NCBI RefSeq assembly: GCF_003729955.1
Contig: NZ_RJTX01000001.1
Span: forward strand, 930,001-994,000
DNA: 64,000 nt
Direction: 5' to 3'
Source of the DNA: Chryseobacterium daecheongense
GTDB lineage: Bacteria; Bacteroidota; Bacteroidia; Flavobacteriales; Weeksellaceae
Shown: in pieces, positions 35,627-44,656 of the stretch
Layout of the letters: every line of letters begins with the position of its first letter
Position numbering within the stretch: position 1 is the stretch's first letter
Made by a program: the position numbers and the translations under genes
Notes under the pieces: model-generated
What the model was told of the DNA's origin: nothing
What the model saw: the letters and a program-made list of their open reading frames with translations, nothing else
Databases searched by the model: none

Positions 35627-36169
35627 TTAAGGTTTTTCAGCCATAACTTTCAATCTTGAAAGCCCTTTTTCATAATCTTTTCCAATAGCATCTTCCATAT
35701 TCATGAATAGCTTCATAACAGTGAAAGGATAAGGAATTTTTGAGGTAAATCCCCATGTTGCTTTGCTTCCGTTTCCTTCCGGAACTACCGTTACATAAGC
35801 ATTGGCTTCGCTTTTATAAGGAGTCAGAAACTGGATGGCAGTTTCTATTCTTTTACCTGCTGCATCTACTTTAGTGACTTCCTGACAGCCTTTCCCTGCT
35901 GCTTCTTTCTGACTTTCCCAGCAAACCTTTTCTCCCGGCTGCCCTGTGGCTCCTGTCCAATCTTTTTTCATTGCAGGATCAAGGTCATTCCACGGGCTCC
36001 ATTGATCCATGGCTTTCAAAGTATTGGTATTCTGCCATACTTTTTCCACAGGGGCATTGATGGATATTGATTTTTCATATTGGCAGTCTCCTGAAACAAA
36101 AGCTGCAATGACCAACCACAGGATCAGGATGGATGCCAAAATCATGATAATTCCTTTAAGTATTCTCAT
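35627..36169 (-). CDS. Membrane-anchored SRPBCC (polyketide cyclase-like) protein
   Basis: The 180-residue protein starts with one membrane segment (about residues 5-25, IIMILASILILWLVIAAFV) and continues with the SRPBCC fold: SISINAPVEKVWQNTNTLKAMDQWSPW, then AGKRIETAIQFLTPY and the final helix (MEDAIGKDYEKGLSRLKV). The domain faces the periplasm or cytoplasm depending on topology, which I cannot decide. The family binds hydrophobic ligands. Neighbours are the VOC genes on both sides. Confidence 0.85.
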   Translation of the reverse strand: MRILKGIIMILASILILWLVIAAFVSGDCQYEKSISINAPVEKVWQNTNTLKAMDQWSPWNDLDPAMKKDWTGATGQPGEKVCWESQKEAAGKGCQEVTKVDAAGKRIETAIQFLTPYKSEANAYVTVVPEGNGSKATWGFTSKIPYPFTVMKLFMNMEDAIGKDYEKGLSRLKVMAEKP

Positions 36170-36189
36170 CTTATTTATGTTTTTAATTG

Positions 36190-36561
36190 TTATCTGTGCT
36201 GGTCTATCAGTATTACATTTCCATCCGGATCTTTTAAGAAAATATGGGCTGGCCCGGAAGTGGATTCATCGGCTTCTTTATCAAGCTCAATATTGTTTTC
36301 TTTTAAATGTTTCTGAATATCACGAACATCATCAAAAGATTCCAGATTGGCCGCATTTTCGTCCCATCCCGGATTGAATGTCAGCATATTTCCCTGAAAC
36401 ATGGCCTGAAAAAGACCAATCAGGGTATTCCCGTTTTTCATAATGAGATAATTGTGCTCCATACTTCCTCCCATGGAACTGAAGCCTAATTTTTCATAGA
36501 ATTCTTTTGATTTCTGAAGGTCTTTTACACTTAAACTTACTGAAAATGCGCCTAATTTCAT
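36190..36561 (-). CDS. VOC-family (glyoxalase-like) protein
   Basis: The protein (123 aa) has a complete VOC fold: FSVSLSVKDLQKSKEFYEKLGF at the start and GPAHIFLKDPDGNVILIDQHR at the end, with the usual DPDGN turn. The metal ligands of true glyoxalase I (His, Glu, His, Glu) are not all obvious. The start codon overlaps the stop codon of the upstream membrane protein gene by four bases, so the two are translationally coupled. Substrate unknown. Confidence 0.88.
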   Translation of the reverse strand: MKLGAFSVSLSVKDLQKSKEFYEKLGFSSMGGSMEHNYLIMKNGNTLIGLFQAMFQGNMLTFNPGWDENAANLESFDDVRDIQKHLKENNIELDKEADESTSGPAHIFLKDPDGNVILIDQHR

Positions 36562-36962
36562 ATTGCTTTTTTATTTACTGCTAATCTGTACCCTACTATA
36601 ACCAATACCCAAACCAGGATTCCTAAAACCCAGAACCAAATGGGTGTTGGCAACATAGCTAAATTGACAATGGTAATGATCACGAAGATTACTCCACAAA
36701 TAATGGCATATCTGTTTTTACCATCATTCGCTACTTTTGTTGAAACAAATCCTGCAATCAACGCCCCAAAAGCATAAGCAATAATAACAAAAAACAACGC
36801 CATAAAAGGAGCGTTAGGAATATATTCTTTCATGGCCTCCATATCATCGCTTTTCATTCCTGCCGGTAACGGATATAGATAATGGCCAAGCATTTCAATG
36901 GCTGCAATAGCAAGTGAGCCCGTAATAATACCGGCTACTACAGATAGTATTCTTCTAAGCAT
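36558..36962 (-). CDS. Four-helix membrane protein of unknown function
   Basis: The protein has 134 residues with four membrane segments (about 5-25, 53-75, 83-103 and 107-127). Short loops and the sequence YPLPAGMKSDDMEAMKEY between helices 1 and 2 suggest a periplasmic loop. I do not recognise a named family. It overlaps the following VOC gene by four bases (ATGA), so it is part of the leftward operon of small proteins. Confidence 0.75.
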   Translation of the reverse strand: MLRRILSVVAGIITGSLAIAAIEMLGHYLYPLPAGMKSDDMEAMKEYIPNAPFMALFFVIIAYAFGALIAGFVSTKVANDGKNRYAIICGVIFVIITIVNLAMLPTPIWFWVLGILVWVLVIVGYRLAVNKKAI

Positions 36963-36973
36963 AGTGTATAGTT

Positions 36974-37444
36974 TTATTGGTTTTTCAAGCGGGTTTTGAA
37001 GTCCAGTGTTCCATCATAACTTTTCCAGTTTCCGATGAGTTCTATGTACTGGGCTTCAATTTTCTCTGTTTTTTTGTTCCATTTAAAGGTATAAATGAAT
37101 TTTCCTTTGAAGATGCCTGAATGCTTGCCTTTATTTTCTTCCGCCAACTCATATTCGCCAAATACAATCCCTTTATTTTTGCTATCCTTATATTTGGTAA
37201 TAATGAATTTACCTTCAAATTTTGCATAAGAAGTATCTACAAGCGAATAGCCGGAAACAAAGTATTCCTGGTCATTTTTTTTGTTCTGTTCGGAAATGTT
37301 CACCTTCAGTTTGATTTCCTGATGCTGATCACCTATTGTTCCCGTATAAGGCTTACTGTTATTGCGCCATACATTAGAAATATCCGGCATCTGAGCCAAC
37401 GCAAGATTGGAAACAAGGATGAGGAATAATAAAATTTTTTTCAT
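36974..37444 (-). CDS. Secreted protein, lipocalin-like beta-sheet
   Basis: The 156-residue protein has a signal peptide (KKILLFLILVSNLALAQ) and then alternating strands with many Lys, Tyr and Phe (NVWRNNSKPYTG, GIVFGEYELAEENKG, KFIYTFKWNKKTEKIEAQYIEL). The pattern suggests a small beta-barrel such as those annotated DUF6705 in flavobacteria; I am not certain of the name. It lies 11 bases before the membrane protein gene and 12 bases after the DUF1569 gene, in an operon. Confidence 0.65.
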   Translation of the reverse strand: MKKILLFLILVSNLALAQMPDISNVWRNNSKPYTGTIGDQHQEIKLKVNISEQNKKNDQEYFVSGYSLVDTSYAKFEGKFIITKYKDSKNKGIVFGEYELAEENKGKHSGIFKGKFIYTFKWNKKTEKIEAQYIELIGNWKSYDGTLDFKTRLKNQ

Positions 37445-37455
37445 ATGTTTTGGTA

Positions 37456-37911
37456 TTAAACTCCAAATTGTGCTAAGTGGTGGTTCAAATGTTTAGCGAA
37501 CATATTGTTCCATTCCTGAGCGTTCAATTTTCCGAATGAGAAAGATTCTTTGCCATCAAATGCGGAAGCTCCCAACTGTTGTGTTTTCTGAATAAAGCCG
37601 ATGAGTCTTTTCTTTTCTTCATCAAAGTCTTTTCTGTCTGCAATAATAAACTGTGGTGCTGTAGGACCATCTTTCGAGTATGCTTTATCTCCTACCACTT
37701 TAGGTTTCACAAAGGTTTTAAGGATAAATTTAGCGATTGAGCCCGGCTTTTTATGTTTTTCCGGCTCATACACCATTTCATAAGAAACGTTACAGTGCGC
37801 CAACATCTGATCAACAGTCATTTTTCCCCACAACCCTTGAGTATCCGGGGTAAGTTTATTGATTCTATCAATGTAATTCTGAGCATCTTTTGCGTCAAAT
37901 ACGTTTTCCAT
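37456..37911 (-). CDS. DUF1569 (DinB-like) protein
   Basis: The protein (151 aa) fits the DUF1569 subgroup of the DinB/YfiT four-helix fold: INKLTPDTQGLWGKMTVDQMLAHCNVSYEMV (helix 2 with the conserved His) and NAQEWNNMFAKHLNHHLAQFGV (helix 4 with HLNHHLAQFG, another metal-binding position). DinB-fold proteins use three His to bind a metal and act as thiol-dependent transferases in known cases. The gene opens the leftward run of small proteins that extends to 35133; a -7 box lies 23 bases upstream. Confidence 0.85.
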   Translation of the reverse strand: MENVFDAKDAQNYIDRINKLTPDTQGLWGKMTVDQMLAHCNVSYEMVYEPEKHKKPGSIAKFILKTFVKPKVVGDKAYSKDGPTAPQFIIADRKDFDEEKKRLIGFIQKTQQLGASAFDGKESFSFGKLNAQEWNNMFAKHLNHHLAQFGV

Positions 37912-37933
37912 ACTTTGTTCGTTTGTTAAAGAA

Positions 37934-37941
37934 CAAATATA
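37934..37941 (-). promoter_or_regulatory. -7 box for the leftward cluster of small genes
   Basis: Leftward TATATTTG, an exact TAnnTTTG box, 22 bases before the ATG of the DUF1569 gene. It probably drives the five or six genes down to 35133. Confidence 0.55.
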
Positions 37942-38031
37942 TCAGTTTTTTTGAATCAATTTATATTCTTTTGAAAAAACCGTGAAAACCCTGTGGGACA
38001 AGAAACTAAGTATGAGTTCGGGGTAATAAAG

Positions 38032-38066
38032 AAAACCGCCTCGCAAAATTTGCGAGGCGGTTTTTT
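38032..38066. terminator. Terminator after the ecotin gene
   Basis: A perfect stem of 15 bp (AAACCGCCTCGCAAA and complement, 38033-38063) lies 11 bases beyond the ecotin stop codon, with A and T runs on either side. It is the most stable terminator in the window. Confidence 0.9.
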
Positions 38067-38076
38067 ATAGTTCAAA

Positions 38077-38562
38077 TTATTTTTGAGTTGCTTTTTTCAT
38101 TGCATCCGGACGTAAAACCCTGTATCGTACTTCCAGATCTTTAGGAACGTAGAACACCAAAGGTAGCTTACTGTTGTATCGTACAACCTGTGGCTGAAGA
38201 GTCACAAACTTTTTCGTCAGTTTCGGGTCAATACAAGCCATTAGTGTTCCGCCGGTTTCCCCTTTGGATTCCACTTCATAATAATTGTAACCCCATCCCT
38301 GTAAATCCTGGGTTTTTACATCTCCTATCAAAAAGTGTTTATTACAATCCAGCATTTTTTCAGCTCCTACAAAGAATTCAACTTTTAAATCGTTTTCGTT
38401 CTTGGCCACCGGAAGCTGAATATACACTTGCTTATATCCTTCCTTTGCTTTTGGGAACATCTCAATCTGCAGCTTTTCAAATTTTTCTCCTTTCTTTTGG
38501 GCAAAAGCATTTACACCCATCAACATTACTAATCCTGTAATTACCGTTTTTGAAAATTTCAT
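38077..38562 (-). CDS. eco: Ecotin-family serine protease inhibitor
   Basis: The protein (161 aa) has a signal peptide (to about NAFAQ, residue 22) and the full ecotin fold. Recognisable parts are KLQIEMFPKAKEGYKQVYIQL at the start and VVRYNSKLPLVFYVPKDLEVRYRVLR at the end, close to E. coli ecotin. Cys73 and Cys110 match the single disulfide (Cys50-Cys87 in E. coli). The reactive loop reads GGTLMACI; by that alignment P1 is Leu107, where E. coli has Met84. Ecotin is a periplasmic dimer that blocks trypsin-, chymotrypsin- and elastase-like proteases, including host and predator enzymes. It lies next to an alpha-2-macroglobulin gene, another broad protease inhibitor. Confidence 0.93.
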   Translation of the reverse strand: MKFSKTVITGLVMLMGVNAFAQKKGEKFEKLQIEMFPKAKEGYKQVYIQLPVAKNENDLKVEFFVGAEKMLDCNKHFLIGDVKTQDLQGWGYNYYEVESKGETGGTLMACIDPKLTKKFVTLQPQVVRYNSKLPLVFYVPKDLEVRYRVLRPDAMKKATQK

Positions 38563-38613
38563 TTTGTTTTGTTTTAAAAAAATTTACTACTTCCCTATAG
38601 CCAAAAATCATTC

Positions 38614-38621
38614 CAAAGTTA
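38614..38621 (-). promoter_or_regulatory. -7 box for the ecotin gene
   Basis: Leftward TAACTTTG (TAnnTTTG), 51 bases before the ecotin start codon. It shows that ecotin is transcribed separately from the macroglobulin gene, which ends in its own terminator at 38705. Confidence 0.45.
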
Positions 38622-38704
38622 AACGTATGTTTAATTAATTTGATTATCATCTTATTATAGCTGCAAAAATTTAAGGGTGAATATTGCTAATCAAATTATA
38701 TATC

Positions 38705-38728
38705 ATAAAAAAACTGCAGTTTTTTTAT
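38705..38728. terminator. Terminator after the alpha-2-macroglobulin gene
   Basis: ATAAAAAAACTGCAG and its complement form an AT-rich palindrome (38705-38727) with long A and T runs, 16 bases beyond the stop codon at 38744. Confidence 0.7.
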
Positions 38729-38743
38729 GATTCACTTTAAAAT

Positions 38744-41700
38744 TTACTCCGAAATTATCACACTACTTCCTTTTGTATGGGCATTCATCTGCGGCGCATA
38801 GTAATTCTGCATCGTAGTAATCCCATTGGAGAATTTCCCGGCTGCATTCGCTACGAAGTCATATTCGAATACATATTTTCCTTTCGGCATGTATTCTATA
38901 TAGAAATTGGTTGAGGCATCTTTTGTCGACTGGTAATACCCCAGATTGTTCTTCCATTGATAACCGGACAGCACATCCACAGGCTCAAATCCGGCAGCAC
39001 GCATATCCTTAAGATGGATAAATTCCATTGGGCGATCTGTATTCAAGATCATTCTTACGGTTACCTTATCTCCTATTTTCAAAGGTGTTTCCGGTGAGAT
39101 CTTTTGCAGTTCTTCTCCGTTCACTGTTTTCACCTTTTTATACAGCTCTTTGGTAATGGATATATAGTTTTCTGATGATTTGATCTTATCCAGGTCTTCA
39201 TAGTATTGCCAGAACAACCCTCCCTGAACAATTCCCGGGCCTGGTTTTGTAACAGTAACAGTGGCTAAGTTCTTATCTAAAACATCAGTTTTCACAGCAG
39301 ATTTTACATAGCCTGTTGCTTGAGTTTGAGGCTGTAACTCTTTTCCGCCCCAAACGATTGTTGCTTTATCACTTTCAGCACTTGTCCATGATTTTCCTGA
39401 ATTTAAAATTGTGAAGATCACTTCTGAAGTCCCTCTTGAACTGCCCCATGAATTCACTTCTTTCTGGGTAACCAGCCAGATCTTCATGTCTTCAATGAAT
39501 TTCTGATCGTTCGGCTTCAATTTGTTGAAGGCTTCTAACGCTCCTGCATGGTTCACTACTTTTGAACTGAACCAGCCCCAATCATTAAAGTTCTGCTTCC
39601 AGTATACTCCCTGGGTTTTGGTATCTGTGGAAGTTTCCTTTAGATAATTCATCAGTTTATCAGAAGTTTCTTTCAATCCATAGTCACTCATCAACAAAGC
39701 GGCACGATGCAATCCGAAGAAAGTGAAATCAGTTAATTTCGCCGTCTTCGCTTTTTGTTTTACTAAAGATTTCAGGGTTGCTCCTTTTCCTTTCAACGGA
39801 TATTGTTTTTCCCAATAGTTTCGGGTGTCAAGATACTCCAGTGTCCAGTTATTCCAAACATTTTCTTTCTTCACATCCCAATATTTATCGATTTCATTAT
39901 CCACGTATTTAATAAGTTTTCCTACCATTTCATTTTGAGATGAAGTTTGGTAATCTTTCACATTATCTTTCAACCATGTATTTATTTTCCCTAGATTTTT
40001 AAGTATGTATAATGATACCCCGTAAGAGCTTGGATACCCTGAATACCAAGAAAAACCACCATCCGGATTCTGAAGTTTAACAAAGTCATCCCAATCCTGA
40101 TTAATTGAATTTCTCATCGTATTAGCATCAAAAAGTCTTGCCAGTTTCTGCATCTGTTCTTCCTCATTTTTGCTTTCCAGCACCCACGGTGTTTCTTCCA
40201 ATAATAGCTGCTTCAATTCCTGATTTTTCTCAAGATTGGAATTCAATAATCCTTTGCTTTGGTATTCTTCGAAAACGGTTTTCATTTTCGGGTTAGCTTT
40301 GAATATTTCGGAAGCAAGAACATCGGCAAACCATTTATTGAAGATGACATCCGCAGAATTATTCTGGTCATTTTTCAAGCTTGGAAGGGCAAACATGATC
40401 TCCCAGATCGGATTGGTAGTAAGTTCTAATGTATTGGCAACATTCGAAATGGTTGATGAATTGGCATCAGCAAGGTTATCCAATACAAACGTCTTGGTTT
40501 CTCCTTCTTTTACGAATACAGGAACGGCATCAGTAACCAGCATTCTGTTGGGTAATACGGCAATGGCCTGTTGTTCGCCATCAGAGAAAGCTCCGGCTTT
40601 AGCCACCACTTTGATGATAATGGAGGAAACATTATTCGGAACTTTCAGCTTCCATGTTAAAGCTGTATTTCCGTTTTCATTCAAATCAAAATTCTGAGTT
40701 CCACCACTAATCCCAAACTTGGAGGAAATATCTTCATTCGTAAAGGCATCCAGGATTTGTAAATTCGCGGAACCGTTAAGCTTTTTACTGCTTAGGTTAG
40801 ATAGTTTTGACTGTAAGCTCAATTCATCCCCTTCTCTTAAAAATCTCGGATAATTAGGGGTGACTGAGAATTCTTTCTGAGTTACGACTTCTTTCTCCAA
40901 TGTAGCTGCTCTTGCATCTTTTGTATGCGCTAAGAACATCAGTTTCCATTTTGTTAATGCTTCCGGAGAGGTAAATTCAAAATTCACATTGCCTTCTGCA
41001 TCGGTTTTCAAATCCGGATAGAAGAAGGCGGTTTCGTTCAGATTTTGACGAACAGGAACTTTATCAAAAACAGCATTAGGGTCTTTGACGTCCGTAAATT
41101 CTGCCTTCTCTTCCTCTGAAAGTTGTCTTCCAGAATTCGTGACATCAATTGCTGCATCAGCCATCTTTTCTTTCTTTGCTCTGGCCGTAGCATAACCTCT
41201 TATCACTACACTATCAACACTTTTTTCAGCCACAGGGGCAGGCATGGCTTCAACCTGAACTCCGTAAACACTTCCGGCTAATGCCTGATTTATAATATTC
41301 CCATCAAACCAGTTGAAATAAGGTACTTCAAGGTATTTTCTAGGATAATACGGCTGTCTTTTCTGGTAATATTTCTGAGCCAGATATTCTCTAATGTCAT
41401 ACGAAGTAATGATCGAATAAGGAGTGTATAACTTCTGCCAATCAAAAGTATTAATAGCAAATTGGTCCAAAGACATATCATACATATTGGCCAACACTTC
41501 GGCATTGATCTTTTCTTTATCATTTCCGGAAATCTTCACCGACCATTTTTCTTTAGAATTAGGTTCCAGCTTATCCCGGAAAGTCACGGTTTCAATTTTC
41601 AACGGTTTTTCTGTATCTTTAATTTTTAGATTAACAGATTGTGTCTGTACATCATTAAATGCCACCAACTGGAACTGCAGATTCAGATATTCTACCGCCT

Positions 41701-44638
41701 TATCTTTAGGAACATCCACGGTATATTCCAATACTCCGTTTTTGAACGGATGTACTTCTGAAATGGTTTTTCCGGAACCATCCTGTACAAAAACATTCAC
41801 CAAAGCTCCCGGAATGGCAGAATATACAAATACTTTAGCTTTTTCTCCTCTTGAAAATTCTTCTTTAGGTTCCAGTACTGTTAAGAATGTTTTCTGAACA
41901 GGCTTTAAGGCTTTTTTATCCCAAACACTAAAGTTTTGAGAAGATTTTATCGTATCTTTTCCTTCAATATTGTACAATTCCAGCTGATAATCTCCCGCTT
42001 CCAGCTTTCCAAGATCCAGAGATTCTTCACTTCTCTTCTCCCCGTTCAGAATAACAGATGAAGTTTTCCAATTTTTCAACTCGCCATTTTTATCAAACCG
42101 GTCATGTGGAAACTTACTGATGAACTCATCTTTTGAAAATTTCGGAAGGTCCTGAACCGCAGATTGGAAGTTCTCTCTGAAAATCCTGTTCGGTGTTTCC
42201 AGTTTGGATAATTTAACCTGGTAAGATTTTTTCAGGTTTTGCTCGTTATAGTTTTTGGTTTCAACTTTCAGCTTTACATTATCTTCGGCAAATACATTTT
42301 TGATTTCTTCTGCTTTAATATAATGAGAAACCGATGCTACTTTTAACTGAGTATCCGCAGATTGGGTTTCACCATTGATATCCGTTACTGAGGCATTAAT
42401 TTCATAATTATCAATCTGAATTCCTTCCAGCTTTTCGTCTTTTTTAAGATCTAAGCGGATCACAAATTCTCCTTTATCATTGGTTTTTGCTTCGCCAAGA
42501 ATGGAATTTTCATTATCATTTTCCTGAGGGTACCACCAGAAATATCTCCAACGGATATTGCGTTTTTTGATTTCATAGTTTACCGTGGTATTGCTTAACG
42601 CAACTCCGGAAAACATCATGGCTTTCCCTTTTAATTCTATAGTTTGTCCGTATCTGTATTCCTCTTTTACGGGTTCAAAAGTGACTTCAAACTTCGGCCT
42701 TTTGTATTCTTCAACTCTGATATCTTTATATCCTTGCTCACTGCCATCTGTTCTCAAATAAAATACTCCATTCAGCTTTCCTTTCGGAAGAGTGAAGCTT
42801 CCATGATAAGAACCGAACTCATTGGTCGTAAAATTCTGAGAAGATACTTCTTCGCTGTTGGCATCCAACAAAGTGATTTTTTGTTTCGCTCCGGAAACTA
42901 CAGATTCTATTTCTTTATCTATTTTGGTATTGATGACTTTAAAATAAACGGTTTGCCCAGGTCTGTAAATTGCTCTGTCTGTAAAAATCTGAGCTTTTGT
43001 ACGAAGCTGTTTATTCGGGTCATAATCTTCATAATCATTATCACCGTACATCTGCATGATCTGGAAATCATTAGTTTCAGGCTGCTGGATCAGGAAAGTT
43101 CTGTAATATGCTTTATTGGCTGTTTGCGGAAATTTGAAAACACCTTTATCATTAGTCTTGCCATTGACTTTATTAATGGATTGGTCATTAACGAATTCAT
43201 GAAAAATAAGGTTTCCATTGGCAACAGGCTTCCCGTTTTCGCTGTTTACCAGTTTCAATTCATTGGAAATAGGCTTTCTGTCTGATTTGGTCTGATAAAT
43301 AACCTTGTTATTGGAAACCAGGAAATAAAAATTCTGTCTGGCAATGTCTTCATTTTTTTCTGTTCCAACAGTGTATTCAGCAAGATAAATTCCTGACGGA
43401 AGCGGTTTGATCTCCACAGAAGTCTTATGAATCTGATAATCTTTAGGATCAGGCAATTGAAATTCTTCTTTTCTTACAAGGTTCTTTTTGATTTTGGTAT
43501 AGGTATCCCTATAAGAATTCTGAGCATATTGTAAAAATGAAGAAATATCTTCTTTTACCTGGTAAATATTCAGAGAAAATTGAGTTGTATTTTTATATTC
43601 AGCTACCAGATGTATCGGCAGATTACTTTGGGTCTGCTGTTCGTATCTGATATTAAGGGTCGGATTCGTAATCTGGCTTTCTTTATTTTTAATGTTTTCG
43701 ATGAAAGGGGATTTGGGATACTGGCTTTTTGCTTGTGCAGCCAATGCCAAAGCTTCTTTTTCCTTTTTCTTTACAATCAGTTCGTTCATGATCTCTTCTA
43801 TGATCACCACTTTGTAATCTCCTTCTACATTAGATTTCGCAAGACTCTGTAGCTGTTCCAATCTATCTTTGCATTGGTTGAAACTGCAGTTCTCCTGCAA
43901 TTTCTGATGCATAAAATACAGCTTGGAATTCCCATTGTTCTGAGCGATCAGTTCATCAAAGGTCGTGTTGATCTCATTCCTGTTTTCTGCCAGTTCATTT
44001 TTTGTGAATAATTGATTATCTGAAAGGAAGCTGATCTTTTTCAACGAGTACCATTCCCATAAAGTCGGGAAATATTCTATATCTTTTGTATTGGAAAAAA
44101 CATCTTCATATTTCTTTAAAGGAATCTTCTTCATTTCCTGTTTCTGCTGATCAAGTTCCTTGAAACTTTTAGCCAGATAATTTTTAAAATCGAGCTTGCT
44201 CCAGGTTTCGATCTGTGAAAGATCCTGCGAATTCAGATTCGTTCTTCCATTGATTCTCCAAGAGTTCTGCTGATAATAATCCATGAAAAAACTGTTCAGC
44301 AGTGCGCTATATGCTAATTTTTCTTCTCCCTTCAATTGTTTCTCCACATTTTGAAGTTTTCCGAAGAATTTCGAAGCAGAATCATTCTGATCATCATCCG
44401 AAGTCCTGTTCACAATACTGAATTCTGCTTTCAGGGAACGGATGAGTTGAAGTGCATTATTTTCTTTCATGGCATGGTTTTGTATGTCTAAAACAATGGG
44501 AAGGTTAGATTTATACGCTCCTTTTTTACTATTCTCTGCTATTTTTTTCCACTGATCGTCATAATATTTCTGGCCGGAAACCGCCGAAAAACTTAGTAGG
44601 AACAGGAAAAGGATAAAAATCTTGGAAAATCTTTTCAT
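38744..44638 (-). CDS. Alpha-2-macroglobulin family protein, large
   Basis: This is the longest gene here (1964 aa). It has a signal peptide (FILFLFLLSFSAVSGQ) without a clear lipobox. After about 330 residues of unrecognised helical sequence, MG-type domains follow: the MG2-like part near 560-700 (AQIFTDRAIYRPGQTVYFK; SYHGSFTLPKGKLNGVFYLR; EVTFEPVKEEYRYGQ), the alpha-2-macroglobulin domain near 1215-1260 (TAFFYPDLKTDAEGNVNFEF; TKWKLMFLAHTKD) and the helical toroid domain near 1430-1760 (LQNPDGGFSWYSGYPSSYGV). No GCGEQ-type thioester is visible in the toroid domain, so it would trap proteases without covalent linkage or do another job. It is likely periplasmic or in the outer membrane. A short SVDSVVIRGYATARAKKE segment near 1140 resembles a SusC TonB box. 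It is near ecotin. Confidence 0.92.
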   Translation of the reverse strand: MKRFSKIFILFLFLLSFSAVSGQKYYDDQWKKIAENSKKGAYKSNLPIVLDIQNHAMKENNALQLIRSLKAEFSIVNRTSDDDQNDSASKFFGKLQNVEKQLKGEEKLAYSALLNSFFMDYYQQNSWRINGRTNLNSQDLSQIETWSKLDFKNYLAKSFKELDQQKQEMKKIPLKKYEDVFSNTKDIEYFPTLWEWYSLKKISFLSDNQLFTKNELAENRNEINTTFDELIAQNNGNSKLYFMHQKLQENCSFNQCKDRLEQLQSLAKSNVEGDYKVVIIEEIMNELIVKKKEKEALALAAQAKSQYPKSPFIENIKNKESQITNPTLNIRYEQQTQSNLPIHLVAEYKNTTQFSLNIYQVKEDISSFLQYAQNSYRDTYTKIKKNLVRKEEFQLPDPKDYQIHKTSVEIKPLPSGIYLAEYTVGTEKNEDIARQNFYFLVSNNKVIYQTKSDRKPISNELKLVNSENGKPVANGNLIFHEFVNDQSINKVNGKTNDKGVFKFPQTANKAYYRTFLIQQPETNDFQIMQMYGDNDYEDYDPNKQLRTKAQIFTDRAIYRPGQTVYFKVINTKIDKEIESVVSGAKQKITLLDANSEEVSSQNFTTNEFGSYHGSFTLPKGKLNGVFYLRTDGSEQGYKDIRVEEYKRPKFEVTFEPVKEEYRYGQTIELKGKAMMFSGVALSNTTVNYEIKKRNIRWRYFWWYPQENDNENSILGEAKTNDKGEFVIRLDLKKDEKLEGIQIDNYEINASVTDINGETQSADTQLKVASVSHYIKAEEIKNVFAEDNVKLKVETKNYNEQNLKKSYQVKLSKLETPNRIFRENFQSAVQDLPKFSKDEFISKFPHDRFDKNGELKNWKTSSVILNGEKRSEESLDLGKLEAGDYQLELYNIEGKDTIKSSQNFSVWDKKALKPVQKTFLTVLEPKEEFSRGEKAKVFVYSAIPGALVNVFVQDGSGKTISEVHPFKNGVLEYTVDVPKDKAVEYLNLQFQLVAFNDVQTQSVNLKIKDTEKPLKIETVTFRDKLEPNSKEKWSVKISGNDKEKINAEVLANMYDMSLDQFAINTFDWQKLYTPYSIITSYDIREYLAQKYYQKRQPYYPRKYLEVPYFNWFDGNIINQALAGSVYGVQVEAMPAPVAEKSVDSVVIRGYATARAKKEKMADAAIDVTNSGRQLSEEEKAEFTDVKDPNAVFDKVPVRQNLNETAFFYPDLKTDAEGNVNFEFTSPEALTKWKLMFLAHTKDARAATLEKEVVTQKEFSVTPNYPRFLREGDELSLQSKLSNLSSKKLNGSANLQILDAFTNEDISSKFGISGGTQNFDLNENGNTALTWKLKVPNNVSSIIIKVVAKAGAFSDGEQQAIAVLPNRMLVTDAVPVFVKEGETKTFVLDNLADANSSTISNVANTLELTTNPIWEIMFALPSLKNDQNNSADVIFNKWFADVLASEIFKANPKMKTVFEEYQSKGLLNSNLEKNQELKQLLLEETPWVLESKNEEEQMQKLARLFDANTMRNSINQDWDDFVKLQNPDGGFSWYSGYPSSYGVSLYILKNLGKINTWLKDNVKDYQTSSQNEMVGKLIKYVDNEIDKYWDVKKENVWNNWTLEYLDTRNYWEKQYPLKGKGATLKSLVKQKAKTAKLTDFTFFGLHRAALLMSDYGLKETSDKLMNYLKETSTDTKTQGVYWKQNFNDWGWFSSKVVNHAGALEAFNKLKPNDQKFIEDMKIWLVTQKEVNSWGSSRGTSEVIFTILNSGKSWTSAESDKATIVWGGKELQPQTQATGYVKSAVKTDVLDKNLATVTVTKPGPGIVQGGLFWQYYEDLDKIKSSENYISITKELYKKVKTVNGEELQKISPETPLKIGDKVTVRMILNTDRPMEFIHLKDMRAAGFEPVDVLSGYQWKNNLGYYQSTKDASTNFYIEYMPKGKYVFEYDFVANAAGKFSNGITTMQNYYAPQMNAHTKGSSVIISE

Positions 44639-44656
44639 AAATGTTATTTTTGATCG

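Noticed and set aside
42644..43285. 213-codon frame on the plus strand inside the alpha-2-macroglobulin region
   Set aside because: Long, but opposite the MG domains of the real gene; the sequence is Phe- and Ile-rich by mirror effect and has no start context.
38744..44638. Thioester-type alpha-2-macroglobulin
   Set aside because: I looked for a GCGEQ or CLEQ motif in the toroid region and found none.
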